From Gemmatimonadaceae bacterium (GTDB lineage: Bacteria > Gemmatimonadota > Gemmatimonadetes > Gemmatimonadales > Gemmatimonadaceae), in NCBI GenBank assembly GCA_025934775.1, contig JAICWO010000014.1:1-64000 (forward strand): 64,000 nt of DNA, in the 5' to 3' direction. The translations under genes were made by a program, and so were the position numbers. Under the pieces are notes generated by a model, which saw only the letters and a list, made by a program, of their open reading frames with translations, ran no database searches and was not told the DNA's origin. Positions 1-9,178 of this stretch are shown one piece after another (position 1 is the first letter of the stretch; every line of letters starts with the position of its first letter).

Positions 1-631
1 GACGCGAGACGACGATGTTGCGGCGACGCTTGTTCAACTTGATGATCTTGAACTCGAACTTCTGGCCGAGCAGCTCGTCGATGTTCGGCACGCGCCGGAG
101 CGCGATCTGAGAGCCCGGGAGGAACGCGTCGACGCCCATGAGGTCGACGACGACACCGCCCTTGATCTTCTTGACGAGCGTGCCCTCGACCGGCTGGTCG
201 TTCTCGTACGCGAGGCGGATCTTCTCCCACACCCGCATGAAGTCGGCTTTCTTCTTCGACAGGACGACGGAGCCTTCCTGATCCTCGAGGTGCTCGAGCA
301 GGACCTCGACTTCGTCGCCCGGCTTCAGATCCGGGTGGTCCTTGAACTCTTCGAGCGGAACGCTGCCTTCCGATTTGAAGCCGATGTCGAGCACGACCAT
401 GTTGTCGCGAATCTCGAGCACTTTGCTCTTCACGATCTCGCCCTCGTCGATCGACGCGAGCGTCCCGTTGTAGAGCTCCATCATCTTCTCGTACTCGGCG
501 GACGAGTACTCGTCCTCGTCGTACAGTTCGGGGCGGCGGTTGGCAAGCGGACGAAGCTGGGCGCGCTGCGCATCGCGCTTTTCGCGCTCGGTCACGGCCG
601 TGCCGGTTATGGTGGATTCGAACTCTGGCAT
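1..631 (-). CDS. rpsA: 30S ribosomal protein S1, N-terminal part (runs off window)
   Basis: This is the first ~210 residues of ribosomal protein S1, which binds mRNA on the small subunit and helps initiation. The start is the ATG ending at 631, with an AGGAG Shine-Dalgarno about 13 bases upstream; the frame stays open to base 1, so the 3' end lies outside the window. An acidic N-terminal lead-in precedes a first S1 fold (about residues 50-110, KVLEIRDNMVVLDIGFKSEG) and a second divergent one (about 125-190, GTLVKKIKGGVVVDLMGVDAF), the usual first two repeats of S1. It follows cmk on the same strand, an order common in bacteria, but has its own promoter. Confidence 0.95.
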   Translation of the reverse strand, partial: MPEFESTITGTAVTEREKRDAQRAQLRPLANRRPELYDEDEYSSAEYEKMMELYNGTLASIDEGEIVKSKVLEIRDNMVVLDIGFKSEGSVPLEEFKDHPDLKPGDEVEVLLEHLEDQEGSVVLSKKKADFMRVWEKIRLAYENDQPVEGTLVKKIKGGVVVDLMGVDAFLPGSQIALRRVPNIDELLGQKFEFKIIKLNKRRRNIVVSR

Positions 632-749
632 ACCGAAAATGTTATCTCCTGGCGTTCCGCGGAGGTTTCGACTCGCCGCGACGAGGTTGGGGCTGCGTGG
701 ACCGTTGTGCGTGGACGGTGGTCCACTGGCTAAACTGCGCGAACCGTAG

Positions 750-778
750 AAGGTAGCCTAGCGGAGCTGAGTCGTCAA
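750..778 (-). promoter_or_regulatory. Sigma70-type promoter of rpsA
   Basis: On the minus strand TTGACG (778-773) is followed by a 17-base spacer and TACCTT (755-750). The start of transcription would be near 743, giving a leader of about 110 bases before rpsA. The -35 box overlaps the cmk stop codon (777-775). The leader contains a GTGGAC/GTCCAC hairpin and repeated GTCCACG words. Read from sequence only. Confidence 0.6.
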
Positions 779-1479
779 CCTGCCGAAGTCTCGTCCGCAC
801 GGTGAGTTACGGCCTTCGCCAATGCCACGATTCGCTCCACCTGATCCTCCTGCGTCAGGTAAGTGGTATCGATCAGCACGGCATCGCTCGCCTGCACCGT
901 CTGCGTCGCGTCCTTGGCATCGCGATGCACGATGAGGTCCGTCTCCTCCGCAATCTCGGCGTCGCTTGGCGATCGGCCCAGCCGCTGGACGAGTCGCCGT
1001 CGCGCCCGCTCCCACGGATCCGCGATGAGGAACACTTTCAAATCGGCGTTCGGAAACACGACGGTCCCGATATCCCGCCCGTCCACCACGACCGAATGCG
1101 ATTCCGACGCCCGCCGGACCTGCGCATTGACCCACGCTCGTACACGCGGCATGCGCGCGACGCGCGAGACGTTTCGCGTCACTTCGACGCCGCGAAGCAC
1201 CTCGTCGGCCGATACACCGTCGATGAGCGGCACGAACGCGCCGTTGTCCGGAACGAACCCAATCCGTCCGGTTGCGGCGAGGATCTCGTCTTCGGCCCAG
1301 CGTTCAGGATCGGTGTGTGCATCGAGTTGCACGGCCGTCGCCGCCCGGTACAACGCACCAGAATCCACGTGATGAAACGCGAGGCGGCGCGCGACCCACT
1401 GCGCCGTCGACGACTTTCCCGATGCCGCCGGGCCGTCGATCGCGATTACGAAGCGCTTCTCCGGCACGCCCGCGCTCAC
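775..1479 (-). CDS. cmk: Cytidylate kinase
   Basis: Phosphorylates CMP/dCMP with ATP in the cytoplasm. 234 residues from a GTG whose last two bases form the aroA stop (GTGA overlap), close to the family's usual length; a longer in-frame start exists at 1536 but would reach far into aroA. The P-loop GPAASGKSS lies near residues 16-24. DGRDIGTVVFPNADLK in the middle is the typical NMP-binding stretch, and the RDAKDATQ segment near the C-terminus is the lid/CMP-kinase signature. Translationally coupled to aroA and followed by rpsA. Confidence 0.96.
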   Translation of the reverse strand: MSAGVPEKRFVIAIDGPAASGKSSTAQWVARRLAFHHVDSGALYRAATAVQLDAHTDPERWAEDEILAATGRIGFVPDNGAFVPLIDGVSADEVLRGVEVTRNVSRVARMPRVRAWVNAQVRRASESHSVVVDGRDIGTVVFPNADLKVFLIADPWERARRRLVQRLGRSPSDAEIAEETDLIVHRDAKDATQTVQASDAVLIDTTYLTQEDQVERIVALAKAVTHRADETSAG

Positions 1480-2735
1480 GCCGTGTGGGCGCGCGCGAGA
1501 TCGCGCCAGAAATCGGGATACGACACGGCCACACACTCCCGATCATCGATTTCGATCGAGGCGTCGCGTGACGCGCCCAGGACCCCGAACGCCATCGCGA
1601 GACGATGGTCGCCATGTGTCACGATCCGCCCGGTGAGCGGCTTGTCCGATCCCCGGACGCACATGCCGTCGGGCAACTCCTCGGCGTCCACGCCAAGCGC
1701 TCGCAGATTCGAGACGACGGCGGTGATTCGATCGCTCTCCTTCACCCGGAGCTCGTTCGCGCCGGTGATCACCGTTTCCCCCTCCGCTCGCGCCGCCACG
1801 CACGCGAGCAGTGGCAGCTCGTCGATCATCGAGGGGACGTCGGCCTCGCCGACCGTCGCACCCCGCAAGGCCGCCGGCGTCACGAGGAGATCGGCAACCC
1901 ACTCGCCCCCCTCGAGTCGGCGGTTCTCCTCCGCGATGCGCACGCCCATGCGACGCAGCACGTGGAAGAATCCCGTGCGCGTCTCGTTGACGCACACGCC
2001 CTCGAGCCGGAGCTCGCCGCTCTGCGCCAAGGCCGCGAGTCCCGCGAAGAACGAGGCCGACGACGGATCGCCCGGCACGTGCGTGTCGAGCGCGCGGAGC
2101 GCCTGGTTCGGCTCGATCGAGACCGCGCGGCCGTCGATCGTCACCGCGGCGCCGCGGGCCGACAACATCCGCTCGGTGTGGTCGCGCGAGCGCGCCGGCT
2201 CCGAGACGCGCGCCCGCACTCCCGAGACGAGCGCGGCGAGCAGGATCGCGCTCTTTACCTGCGCGCTCGCCATTTCGCCCGTCCAATCGACGTCGTGGAG
2301 CGCGCCGCCGTGCACGATCATCGGGAGTCCGCCGTGTGACGGCAGCTCAAACCGCGCCCCCATCGCCTCGAGCGGTCGAGACACGCGCCGCATGGGGCGC
2401 CGGCTGAGGCTCGCATCGCCGGTGAACGTCGCCGTGATCGGGCGCGCCGCGACGACCCCCGCGATGAGGCGCGTGGTCGTACCGCTGTTGCCGCAGTCGA
2501 GATCAGCCTCGGGCTGCCGGAGGCTGTCCGGCCCGCGGCCCATGATCACGAAGTTTGATGAGAGTTCTGGAATGTGGGCGCCGAGCGTCCGGAGCACGCC
2601 GGCCGTGGAGTGCACGTCGGCGGACTGCAGAATGTCCGTCACGCGCGACGGGCCGACGCCCAGCACGCCCATGATGAGCGACCGGTGCGACACGGACTTG
2701 TCGCCGGGCACGCGCAGCGATCCGGCGACGTTCAT
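1476..2735 (-). CDS. aroA: 3-phosphoshikimate 1-carboxyvinyltransferase (EPSP synthase)
   Basis: Sixth step of the shikimate pathway: joins phosphoenolpyruvate to shikimate-3-phosphate. 419 residues. I chose the ATG at 2735 because it forms ATGA with the dapD stop and has GAGGGG upstream; a GTG three codons earlier is the alternative. Recognisable motifs are [11 protein letters not shown] near the N-terminus (substrate-binding Lys/Ser), GNSGTTTR around residue 85, RVKESDRI around 330, and GDHRLAMA near the C-terminus. Embedded in the lysine operon, between dapD and cmk, with 4-base overlaps on both sides. Confidence 0.96.
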   Translation of the reverse strand: MNVAGSLRVPGDKSVSHRSLIMGVLGVGPSRVTDILQSADVHSTAGVLRTLGAHIPELSSNFVIMGRGPDSLRQPEADLDCGNSGTTTRLIAGVVAARPITATFTGDASLSRRPMRRVSRPLEAMGARFELPSHGGLPMIVHGGALHDVDWTGEMASAQVKSAILLAALVSGVRARVSEPARSRDHTERMLSARGAAVTIDGRAVSIEPNQALRALDTHVPGDPSSASFFAGLAALAQSGELRLEGVCVNETRTGFFHVLRRMGVRIAEENRRLEGGEWVADLLVTPAALRGATVGEADVPSMIDELPLLACVAARAEGETVITGANELRVKESDRITAVVSNLRALGVDAEELPDGMCVRGSDKPLTGRIVTHGDHRLAMAFGVLGASRDASIEIDDRECVAVSYPDFWRDLARAHTA

Positions 2736-3580
2736 CGGAGCCACCCCTCGAGCGTCGTCGCGAGGTCCGTTTTTTCGTCGCGGTATTTCACGATCACCGG
2801 TGCTTGAAGTCCAAGCTGCTGCGCCGCGCCCCAGCCGTCCTTGATCGCCCGGGTCCCGGGCACGACCACCGCCGCTTCAGGAATCTCTAACGGCCGATCC
2901 GCCGTCGCGCGATACACCGTTTCCCGGACCAGGTCGAACACCGGCGTGCCGCGTGTCAGAATTACCCCGGCGCCGAGCACGGCGCGCGCGCGCACGATCG
3001 TTCCCTCGTACACGCCGCAATTGCCGCCCACGAGCACGTCGTCCTCGATCACTATCGGCGCCGCATTCACGGGCTCGAGCACGCCGCCGATCTGCGCCGC
3101 CGCGCTCAAATGCACGCGCTTGCCCACCTGCGCACACGAGCCGACGAGGGCGTGCGAGTCCACCATCGTTCCCGTATCGATGTACGCCCCGGCGTTCACG
3201 TACATCGGCGGCATGCACACCACGCCCGAGGCGACGTACGCGCCGCGTCGCACGCTCGACCCTCCAGGCACGATGCGCACGCCGTCGCGCGAGTCGAACC
3301 GCCGAATGGGATACGTGTCCTTGTCCACGAACCAGAGGCAATCGCCGCCCGAGCCCTCGAGCTGTCCGGCGCGGAAGCCGAGCAGGATTCCGCGCTTGAC
3401 CCACGCGTTCGCCTGCCACTCTCCATCGGCCGTGCGGTGTGCCGAACGCACCTCGCCGCTCTCCAACGCATCGAGCAACGCGCTGACGAGCCTCGGCGCG
3501 TCGGTCGGGAGCGGATCGCCGACAGGCGTTCCCGCGTACTGGTCTATGCGCGACTTCAGTTCATCGATCGACACCGTCAC
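2732..3580 (-). CDS. dapD: 2,3,4,5-tetrahydropyridine-2,6-dicarboxylate N-succinyltransferase
   Basis: Succinylates tetrahydrodipicolinate using succinyl-CoA, committing the pathway to the succinylase branch of diaminopimelate synthesis. 282 residues from the GTG at 3580, which overlaps the dapA stop as GTGA. The N-terminal third is helical; the rest shows hexapeptide-repeat periodicity of a left-handed beta-helix (for example [17 protein letters not shown], then [18 protein letters not shown]). The segment [18 protein letters not shown] is characteristic of the family. The partner desuccinylase DapE heads the same operon; the aminotransferase (DapC) is not in the window. Confidence 0.95.
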   Translation of the reverse strand: MTVSIDELKSRIDQYAGTPVGDPLPTDAPRLVSALLDALESGEVRSAHRTADGEWQANAWVKRGILLGFRAGQLEGSGGDCLWFVDKDTYPIRRFDSRDGVRIVPGGSSVRRGAYVASGVVCMPPMYVNAGAYIDTGTMVDSHALVGSCAQVGKRVHLSAAAQIGGVLEPVNAAPIVIEDDVLVGGNCGVYEGTIVRARAVLGAGVILTRGTPVFDLVRETVYRATADRPLEIPEAAVVVPGTRAIKDGWGAAQQLGLQAPVIVKYRDEKTDLATTLEGWLR

Positions 3581-4470
3581 GACAACGCCCCGGCGCTCTT
3601 GAATGCGCTGCGCACTGTTTCGACGTGTGCGTCCGCGAGCGGGACGAGCGGCAAACGCAGCCGGTTCTCGCACCGCTTCATCATCGCGAGGCCCGCCTTC
3701 ACCGGAATCGGGTTCGACTCGACGAACGCGGCGCGCATCAGCGGCAGCAGCGTGAAGTGAATCTCGCGCGCGCCGACCACGTCGCCCGTGAACATTTTCT
3801 CACAGAGCTGCGACATCAGCCGCGGCGCCGCGTTCGAGATCACCGAGACGATGCCGTCGCCGCCGAGAGCCATCACGGCGAGCGTGAGCTCGTCGTCGCC
3901 CGACAACACCGAGAAGCCCTCCGGACGCCCGCGAATGATGTCCGCGATCTGCGACGGCTGACCGGACGCTTCCTTGATGGCCGTCACGTTCGGAATGCGC
4001 GCCATCTCCAGCGTCGTCTTCGCTTCGATGTTGCTCGCTGTGCGCCCGGGTACGTTGTAGATCACGATCGGCAAGTCCACCGCCTCGGCGATCGCACGGT
4101 AGTGCGCCACGATGCCGCGCTGCGGAGGCTTGTTGTACATGGGCGACGTGTGCAGCAGATGCGTCGCGCCCACGTCGCGCATCCGATGTGAGAGCTCGAT
4201 CGCCTTCTGCGTGTCATTGCTTCCGGCCCCGGCGAGCACGGGTACACGCCCATTGGTCTGCTGCACGGTCAGCTCCACGACGCGGCAGTGCTCCTCGATC
4301 GTCATCGTCGCCGCTTCGCCAGTGCTGCCGCATGGCACGAGAAAGTGAATGCCTTCCGCGATCTGCCAATCCACGAGCGCACGCAGCGCTCCCTCGTCGA
4401 TGCCGCCGCTCGCATTGAACGGCGTGATCATGGCTGTCCCGCAGCCGCGAAGCCGAGTGGTCGTGGTCAT
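3577..4470 (-). CDS. dapA: 4-hydroxy-tetrahydrodipicolinate synthase
   Basis: Condenses pyruvate with aspartate semialdehyde. 297 residues, start ATG at 4470, two bases after the dapB stop. The TIM-barrel signature is clear: GSTGEAATM near residues 48-56, the catalytic tyrosine in VIYNVPGRT (Tyr138), and the Schiff-base lysine in TAIKEASG (Lys166). It sits immediately downstream of dapB and overlaps dapD by 4 bases. No lysine riboswitch-like leader is present, so control, if any, is at the enzyme or at the operon promoter. Confidence 0.96.
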   Translation of the reverse strand: MTTTTRLRGCGTAMITPFNASGGIDEGALRALVDWQIAEGIHFLVPCGSTGEAATMTIEEHCRVVELTVQQTNGRVPVLAGAGSNDTQKAIELSHRMRDVGATHLLHTSPMYNKPPQRGIVAHYRAIAEAVDLPIVIYNVPGRTASNIEAKTTLEMARIPNVTAIKEASGQPSQIADIIRGRPEGFSVLSGDDELTLAVMALGGDGIVSVISNAAPRLMSQLCEKMFTGDVVGAREIHFTLLPLMRAAFVESNPIPVKAGLAMMKRCENRLRLPLVPLADAHVETVRSAFKSAGALS

Positions 4471-4472
4471 CG

Positions 4473-5171
4473 TCAGGTCTCGTTGGAGGTACCGAGTACG
4501 TCGGCCATGGAATACACGCCCCGCCGGCCGATCAGCCATGCAGCGGCAACGAGCGCGCCGTCGGCGAACACGCGGCGGTCGCGCGCGATGTGCTCGAGAT
4601 GAATCTGCTCGAATGCCGCGTCGAAAATGAGCTCGTGCGTACCGGGAACCGATCCCGTGCGCACACTCGTGATCGGAATGTCGCGCCCCCACGCGGCGGC
4701 GGCGGTCTTCTCGAGCGAGATTGCCGTTCCCGACGGCGCATCCTTTTTCGTCGAGTGGTGCGTTTCCAGCACGTGCGCCTCGAATCCCGGCGCTTTCGCG
4801 AGCAGTCGAGCCGCGGTCGCCGCGATCTGCAGAAAGATGTTCACGCCGATCGAGAAGTTGGTCGCCGATAGCAGCGCGCCCGATTGCGAATCGACGTCTC
4901 GGTGAATCGAATCGAGCTGATCGTACCAGCCCGTGGTCCCGACGACGACCGGAATTCCCGCGGCGACGATCGCGCGAATGTTCTTCGGCGCGGCAGCCGG
5001 GGTGGTGAACTCGACCGCGACATCCGCGTCGCCGAGCATTGCGCGTGTGATCCCGTCCGCGGTATCCGCCTCGTCGAGTTGCGCGACGACGTCCCAGCCG
5101 CGCGACGGCGCCAGCTCCGCGATCGCATGCCCCATTTTTCCCATGCCGACGATCGCCAGTCGTTTCGTCAT
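4473..5171 (-). CDS. dapB: 4-hydroxy-tetrahydrodipicolinate reductase
   Basis: NAD(P)H-dependent reduction of the DapA product. 232 residues, shorter than the E. coli enzyme (~270). The nucleotide-binding GMGKMG is at residues 9-14. The family signature HHSTKKDAPSGTA carries the catalytic His/Lys pair. The ATG overlaps the lysC stop (ATGA), and dapA starts two bases after its own stop. The short length comes from a reduced segment between the Rossmann fold and the catalytic domain, seen also in other phyla. Confidence 0.95.
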   Translation of the reverse strand: MTKRLAIVGMGKMGHAIAELAPSRGWDVVAQLDEADTADGITRAMLGDADVAVEFTTPAAAPKNIRAIVAAGIPVVVGTTGWYDQLDSIHRDVDSQSGALLSATNFSIGVNIFLQIAATAARLLAKAPGFEAHVLETHHSTKKDAPSGTAISLEKTAAAAWGRDIPITSVRTGSVPGTHELIFDAAFEQIHLEHIARDRRVFADGALVAAAWLIGRRGVYSMADVLGTSNET

Positions 5172-6532
5172 GCGTTCGCTCCGCCGAAGAATGCCGCGTG
5201 GAGCCGCTGCATCGCCGGCTTCACCTGATCGTCATCCACCACCATCGTGAGATTGATTCCCGTCGCGCTGAGCGAGAGCATGTGCACGTGCACACCGCCG
5301 AGCGCCGCCAGCGCGCGCGCCATCGTCTCACCGCCCTCGGAGATCGCTCCCCCGACTACGGCGACGATGCCGCGCGCGCGCTCGACGGAAACGTCGCCGA
5401 GCTCGCGCAGATCGGACAGGATCGCCTCGAGGCGAGAGGCGTCGTCCACGGTGAGCGAGACCGAAACCTCCGACGTCGCCACGACGTCGACTGACGTACG
5501 GTTTCGTTCAAAGATCTCGAACAACGCGCGCAGAAAGCCCTCCGTGAGCAGCATGCGAGGCGACCCGACTTTGACGAGCGACACGTTGTTCTTGCCCGCG
5601 ATCGCGCTCACCGCGCGCTTTGGCGCGTCGAACGTGATCTTGGTGCCGGCGCCTTCCGGCCGTCGCGAGTTGAGCACGTAGACTGGAATCCCCAGTCGAA
5701 CCGCCGGCGCGATCGTGTTCGGATGCAACACCTTGGCGCCGAACGACGCCAGCTCCGACGCTTCCTCGAACGCGATCTGCGCAATGAGCCGCGCGTCCGG
5801 CACGACACGCGGGTCCGCCGTGAGCATTCCATCGACGTCGGTCCAGATCTCGATCGCGTCCGCCTTCACGGCGGCGCCGAACAGCGACGCGCTGTAATCG
5901 CCGCCGCCGCGGCCGAGCGTCGTGATCACGCCGGTGTCTTTGACCGACCCAATGAAGCCGCCCATGACGGGCACTTTTTTCTTTCGCACCAGCGGCAGCA
6001 ACGCGGTCCGGCACGCCGCCGAGATCTCATCGGGCAGCGGCTCGGCGCGCGTATGCGCCGCGTCGGTGATCATCACGTCGCACGAATCCACATGCACGGC
6101 CGGCACGCCCTGCTTGCAGAACGCGGCCACACAAAGCAGTGACGACATCTTCTCGCCGATCGCCGCGATCGCGTCGAGGCTGCGCGGGGTCAGATCGCCG
6201 AGCGTGGCCAGCGCCTCCGCCAGATGCGCCAGCTCGTCGATCATCGCGCTCAACTCGGCGCTCGTCTCATTGCACTCGTCGGTCCCAGCGCCGAGCAGCA
6301 GCTCGGCTTGCGCGAGATGCCGCTCGCGAAGCCCTTCGACCGCGCGCAACGCGCCAATCAAGTGCCCCTTCGCCGCCTGCTCCGCGAGCGCGAGCAGCGC
6401 GTTCGTTACGCCGGAGAGCGCCGAGACGACCACGATCGGACCACGGTCGAGGCGCGACGCGACGATGCGCCCCGCCCGCTCGATCGCCTCCGCGTCGGCG
6501 ACCGACGTTCCGCCGAACTTGAGGACGATCAC
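5168..6532 (-). CDS. lysC: Aspartate kinase (lysine-type, with ACT domains)
   Basis: First step of the aspartate family pathway, phosphorylating aspartate. 454 residues, the length of the E. coli LysC type. The start is the GTG at 6532, overlapping the asd stop as GTGA; it places VLKFGGTSVADA at the N-terminus as in the family. VVSALSGVTNALL follows, then GRGGGDYSASLFGAAV and EIWTDVDGM of the kinase core. The last ~150 residues carry the paired ACT regulatory region. The ACT domains suggest allosteric feedback, probably by lysine; the effector cannot be read from sequence. Confidence 0.94.
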   Translation of the reverse strand: MIVLKFGGTSVADAEAIERAGRIVASRLDRGPIVVVSALSGVTNALLALAEQAAKGHLIGALRAVEGLRERHLAQAELLLGAGTDECNETSAELSAMIDELAHLAEALATLGDLTPRSLDAIAAIGEKMSSLLCVAAFCKQGVPAVHVDSCDVMITDAAHTRAEPLPDEISAACRTALLPLVRKKKVPVMGGFIGSVKDTGVITTLGRGGGDYSASLFGAAVKADAIEIWTDVDGMLTADPRVVPDARLIAQIAFEEASELASFGAKVLHPNTIAPAVRLGIPVYVLNSRRPEGAGTKITFDAPKRAVSAIAGKNNVSLVKVGSPRMLLTEGFLRALFEIFERNRTSVDVVATSEVSVSLTVDDASRLEAILSDLRELGDVSVERARGIVAVVGGAISEGGETMARALAALGGVHVHMLSLSATGINLTMVVDDDQVKPAMQRLHAAFFGGANA

Positions 6533-7608
6533 GTGCCGCCGATCAGGCCGCGGTGCACCATCAGCTCGGCGTTGAGCACCGACGCGCCGGCGGCGCCGCG
6601 CATGATGTTGTCCCCCATCGCCACGAGCTTGACGTCGAGAATTGGATCCGGCCGCACGCGTCCAACGACGATGCTCATACCGCCGCCCGTGCCGACTTGC
6701 CGGCGCGGCTGCGGCTGGTCGGGAACCATCGTCAGCACGAGGGGACGCTCCGGGGCACTCGGCAGCTCGCCGAGGCATTCCGCGCCGCGCCAGTCGGCGA
6801 TCGCCCGCGCCACGTCGTCAGCGGACGCCTTCTGTTCGAGCGCAATGGAAAGACAGACCGTGTGCCCATTCTCGACGGGCACGCGGTTGGCGTGCGCGCT
6901 CACGGGAAACGTGGCGCTCGAGATCGCGCTGCCGTTGGACGTCCCGAGGAATTTCTGGATCTCTGATTCGATCTTGGGCTCTTCGTCGCCGATGTACGGG
7001 ATCACGTTTCCGAGAATGTCGAGCGCCGGCACCCCGGGATAGCCGGCCCCCGAGATCGCCTGCATCGTCATCACGAAGACTTTGTTAATGCCAAACTGCT
7101 GATGGATCGGCGCCAGCGGCAGTGTCGAGACGATCGCCGAACAGTTGCCGTTGGCGACGATGGCGCCCGTCCATCCGCGATTCTTCCGCTGCGCATCCAG
7201 CACGTCGAGGTGCGACGGATTGACCTCGGCGATCACGAGCGGCACGTCGGGCGGCATCCGATAGTTCTTCGCGTTCGTCAGCACCGTCTTCCCCGCGCGC
7301 GCGAATGCCGGTTCCGCGTCCTGCGCTGCGCCGGAATCCAGCGCCGAGAAGACGATGTCGGCCGTCACCCGACCCGGGTCACACGGCAGCACGGTCATCT
7401 CGGCCACGCACGCCGGAAGCGGCTCCGTGCCGAGCCACCGCGCCGCTTCGCCGTACGCCTTCCCCGCCGAACGTTCGGACGCCGCGACCTCGGCGAGCTC
7501 GAACCACGGATGATTCGCCAGAAGCCGCACGAACGTCTGGCCCACGGCGCCCGTCGCGCCAAGCACCGCGACCCGGTGCCGCTGTCTCACCGCTGCTCCC
7601 TTCGTCAT
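6529..7608 (-). CDS. asd: Aspartate-semialdehyde dehydrogenase
   Basis: Reduces aspartyl phosphate to the semialdehyde with NADPH. 359 residues, starting at the ATG that overlaps the dapE stop. VLGATGAVGQTFVRLL is the NADP Rossmann motif. The catalytic cysteine is Cys156 in ANGNCSAIV. AISGAGYPG and the overall length resemble the archaeal/fungal-type ASADH rather than the E. coli type. The gene lies between dapE and lysC, so substrate-making and substrate-using steps are translated together. Confidence 0.94.
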   Translation of the reverse strand: MTKGAAVRQRHRVAVLGATGAVGQTFVRLLANHPWFELAEVAASERSAGKAYGEAARWLGTEPLPACVAEMTVLPCDPGRVTADIVFSALDSGAAQDAEPAFARAGKTVLTNAKNYRMPPDVPLVIAEVNPSHLDVLDAQRKNRGWTGAIVANGNCSAIVSTLPLAPIHQQFGINKVFVMTMQAISGAGYPGVPALDILGNVIPYIGDEEPKIESEIQKFLGTSNGSAISSATFPVSAHANRVPVENGHTVCLSIALEQKASADDVARAIADWRGAECLGELPSAPERPLVLTMVPDQPQPRRQVGTGGGMSIVVGRVRPDPILDVKLVAMGDNIMRGAAGASVLNAELMVHRGLIGGT

Positions 7609-8600
7609 GCGCTCAACAGGCTCCGCGCAATGCGCTCGTATACACCCACCGCCGCGCGCAGCTCGTTGACGTTGATGTACTCGTCGGGTGTGTGCGCCAC
7701 GTGGATCGACCCCGGTCCGAACAGCAGCGGCGTGCCCCAGCGGCCGAGCAGCGGGATGTCCGACGTGTACGCCACCGGCGCCACCTCGAACCCTTCGATC
7801 GTGTGAAAGTGCTGTGCCGGGATGTAGGATCCGAAGTCGAGCTCAGCGCGTCCTTTCGCCCAGCGCTCGACCTCGCCGCGCACCGACTCCACGTCGCCGA
7901 CCAGGCGAAACATCAGCTCGGCTTCGCATTGCGCCGGGACGATGTTCGCCTCGGTGCCGCCGCGAATCGTGCCGATGTTCACGGTCGTCTCGCCGAGCAC
8001 GGCGTCGCTCGGCAGATGAATCGAGTCGATCGTCGGCAGCAGTGCGAGCATCGGCTTGATTGCCGATTCGCCAAGCTGCGCATAGGCGGAATGCGCCGCG
8101 CGGCCGTGCGTGCGCACGATGACGCGCAGCGACCCTTTCGCGCCGCTCGCGAGCTTGCTCTCCGTCGGCTCGCCATTCACGAGGAACTTGCTCGTTGCCG
8201 GAAGCCGGTTTGCCGCGCGCGCGCCGTCAGAACCCTTCTCCTCGCCGACCACGAACAGGAGATCGATCCGCTGCTCGCCGGCCTTCGCGAGGTTGTCGGC
8301 CGCCACGAGCATGGCGGCCGCGATTCCCTTCGCGTCGCAGGCGCCGCGTCCGTACAGGCGATCGCCCTCGAGGCGCGGCGCAACGTACGGGGGCACCGTG
8401 TCGAGATGTGTGGAGAGCGTCACGCCGCGCCCGCCGCGTGACGCAAACACGTTCGCGCGACCGCGCGTCACTTCCTGCAAGGTGACGTTCCAGCCGCGCG
8501 CGATGAGCCACTTGGAGACGAAGTCGACGGCGCTGCCCTCCGCGCCCGTCGACGAATCGATTGTGAGGAGTTCGGCGGCGAGCGCGACGACGTCGGTCAT
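7605..8600 (-). CDS. dapE: M20 family succinyl-diaminopimelate desuccinylase
   Basis: Zinc metallohydrolase removing succinate from N-succinyl-LL-diaminopimelate. 331 residues; start ATG at 8600. Metal-binding motifs of the M20 family are visible: STHLDTVPPY (His/Asp), GACDAKGI (bridging Asp) and VVGEEKGSDG (catalytic Glu pair). The protein is shorter than E. coli DapE (375) and closer to LysK/ArgE-like members, so deacetylase activity on another substrate is conceivable. The dapD-dapA-dapB-lysC-asd context argues strongly for DapE. It lies 31 bases after the xre gene with no obvious promoter in the gap. Confidence 0.85.
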   Translation of the reverse strand: MTDVVALAAELLTIDSSTGAEGSAVDFVSKWLIARGWNVTLQEVTRGRANVFASRGGRGVTLSTHLDTVPPYVAPRLEGDRLYGRGACDAKGIAAAMLVAADNLAKAGEQRIDLLFVVGEEKGSDGARAANRLPATSKFLVNGEPTESKLASGAKGSLRVIVRTHGRAAHSAYAQLGESAIKPMLALLPTIDSIHLPSDAVLGETTVNIGTIRGGTEANIVPAQCEAELMFRLVGDVESVRGEVERWAKGRAELDFGSYIPAQHFHTIEGFEVAPVAYTSDIPLLGRWGTPLLFGPGSIHVAHTPDEYINVNELRAAVGVYERIARSLLSA

Positions 8601-8631
8601 GCGGGCAAAGTTAGCTGGTCCTTTCGCCGCC

Positions 8632-9075
8632 TCACAGTTCTTTGGCGAGCACTCTCCGGCGCAATTCGAAGAACGCTGCATCGAGCGCGTGGCCGTCGCG
8701 CATCGCGCAGTCCTCGAGCAGATCGAGGAAGCGCCGCTTGAGTGCGCGACCCGATTCGCCCGCCGGCATCGTCGCAATCGACTGCGCGATCGCCGCGCTG
8801 TCGGCGAGGTAGCCGCGAATGTTCGGTATGCCAGCCGTCGCGGGCTGGGCATGCGACACGGTCAACGATTGCACCTGGAGCGCGTCGGCGAGTCGGAGAT
8901 TGAGCGTGGCGGTCAATTCGGATTTACCCGTCATCACCCGCCACAACTGCTGTCGCGAGGTGCCGGCTTGCTTCGCGAGGCTCTGCTTCGACAGTCCGCT
9001 TTGAATCCGAAGCAGCTCGATCTGCTTGCCGAGCTCGGTGAGCTCAGGAAATCCGGATGCGGCCGCGTGAGACAT
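8632..9075 (-). CDS. XRE-family helix-turn-helix transcriptional regulator
   Basis: 147 residues, start ATG at 9075. Residues ~14-70 form a lambda-Cro-type helix-turn-helix (LSKQSLAKQAGTSRQQLWRV is the HTH core). A ~75-residue C-terminal part (GYLADSAAIAQSIATM, then a basic helix ending LRRRVLAKEL) has no motif I recognise. The gene is divergent from the Rad52-like operon through face-to-face promoters, and only 31 bases upstream of dapE, so it could control both sides or simply itself. In Deinococcus, the XRE repressor DdrO controls ddrA; the arrangement here is reminiscent, but I do not claim orthology to DdrO. Confidence 0.85.
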   Translation of the reverse strand: MSHAAASGFPELTELGKQIELLRIQSGLSKQSLAKQAGTSRQQLWRVMTGKSELTATLNLRLADALQVQSLTVSHAQPATAGIPNIRGYLADSAAIAQSIATMPAGESGRALKRRFLDLLEDCAMRDGHALDAAFFELRRRVLAKEL

Positions 9076-9087
9076 CTCTCGATCCAA

Positions 9088-9116
9088 TTGACCCTTGACG
9101 TAACAAACGCTACATT
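9088..9116 (+). promoter_or_regulatory. Plus-strand promoter of the Rad52-like operon
   Basis: TTGACC (9088-9093), 17-base spacer, TACATT (9111-9116): the same two hexamers and spacing as the infC promoter. Expected start of transcription is near 9123. It lies just upstream of the xre start codon (9075) on the opposite strand, so a repressor bound here would act on both directions. Confidence 0.6.
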
Positions 9117-9149
9117 CAAATACCGAACAGACCCCGAATTCATGCAACG

Positions 9150-9177
9150 TATGTAACTTCGTGAGGTTATGGGTCAA
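9150..9177 (-). promoter_or_regulatory. Minus-strand promoter of xre
   Basis: On the minus strand TTGACC (9177-9172), 16-base spacer, TACATA (9155-9150), start near 9143. It points toward the plus-strand promoter at 9088-9116, so the two transcripts would overlap by about 20 bases. Two imperfect dyads built on GTAAC/GTTAT or GTAAC/GCTAC lie at about 9100-9113 and 9153-9170 and could be operator sites. Confidence 0.4.
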
Positions 9178-9178
9178 G

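Noticed and set aside
802-2844. Long plus-strand open frame (680 codons) over cmk/aroA
   Set aside because: Antisense to two clear genes; Arg/Ser/Pro-rich composition typical of high-GC shadow frames, no motif.
8601-8631. Lysine riboswitch before dapE
   Set aside because: Only 31 bases are available; far too short.
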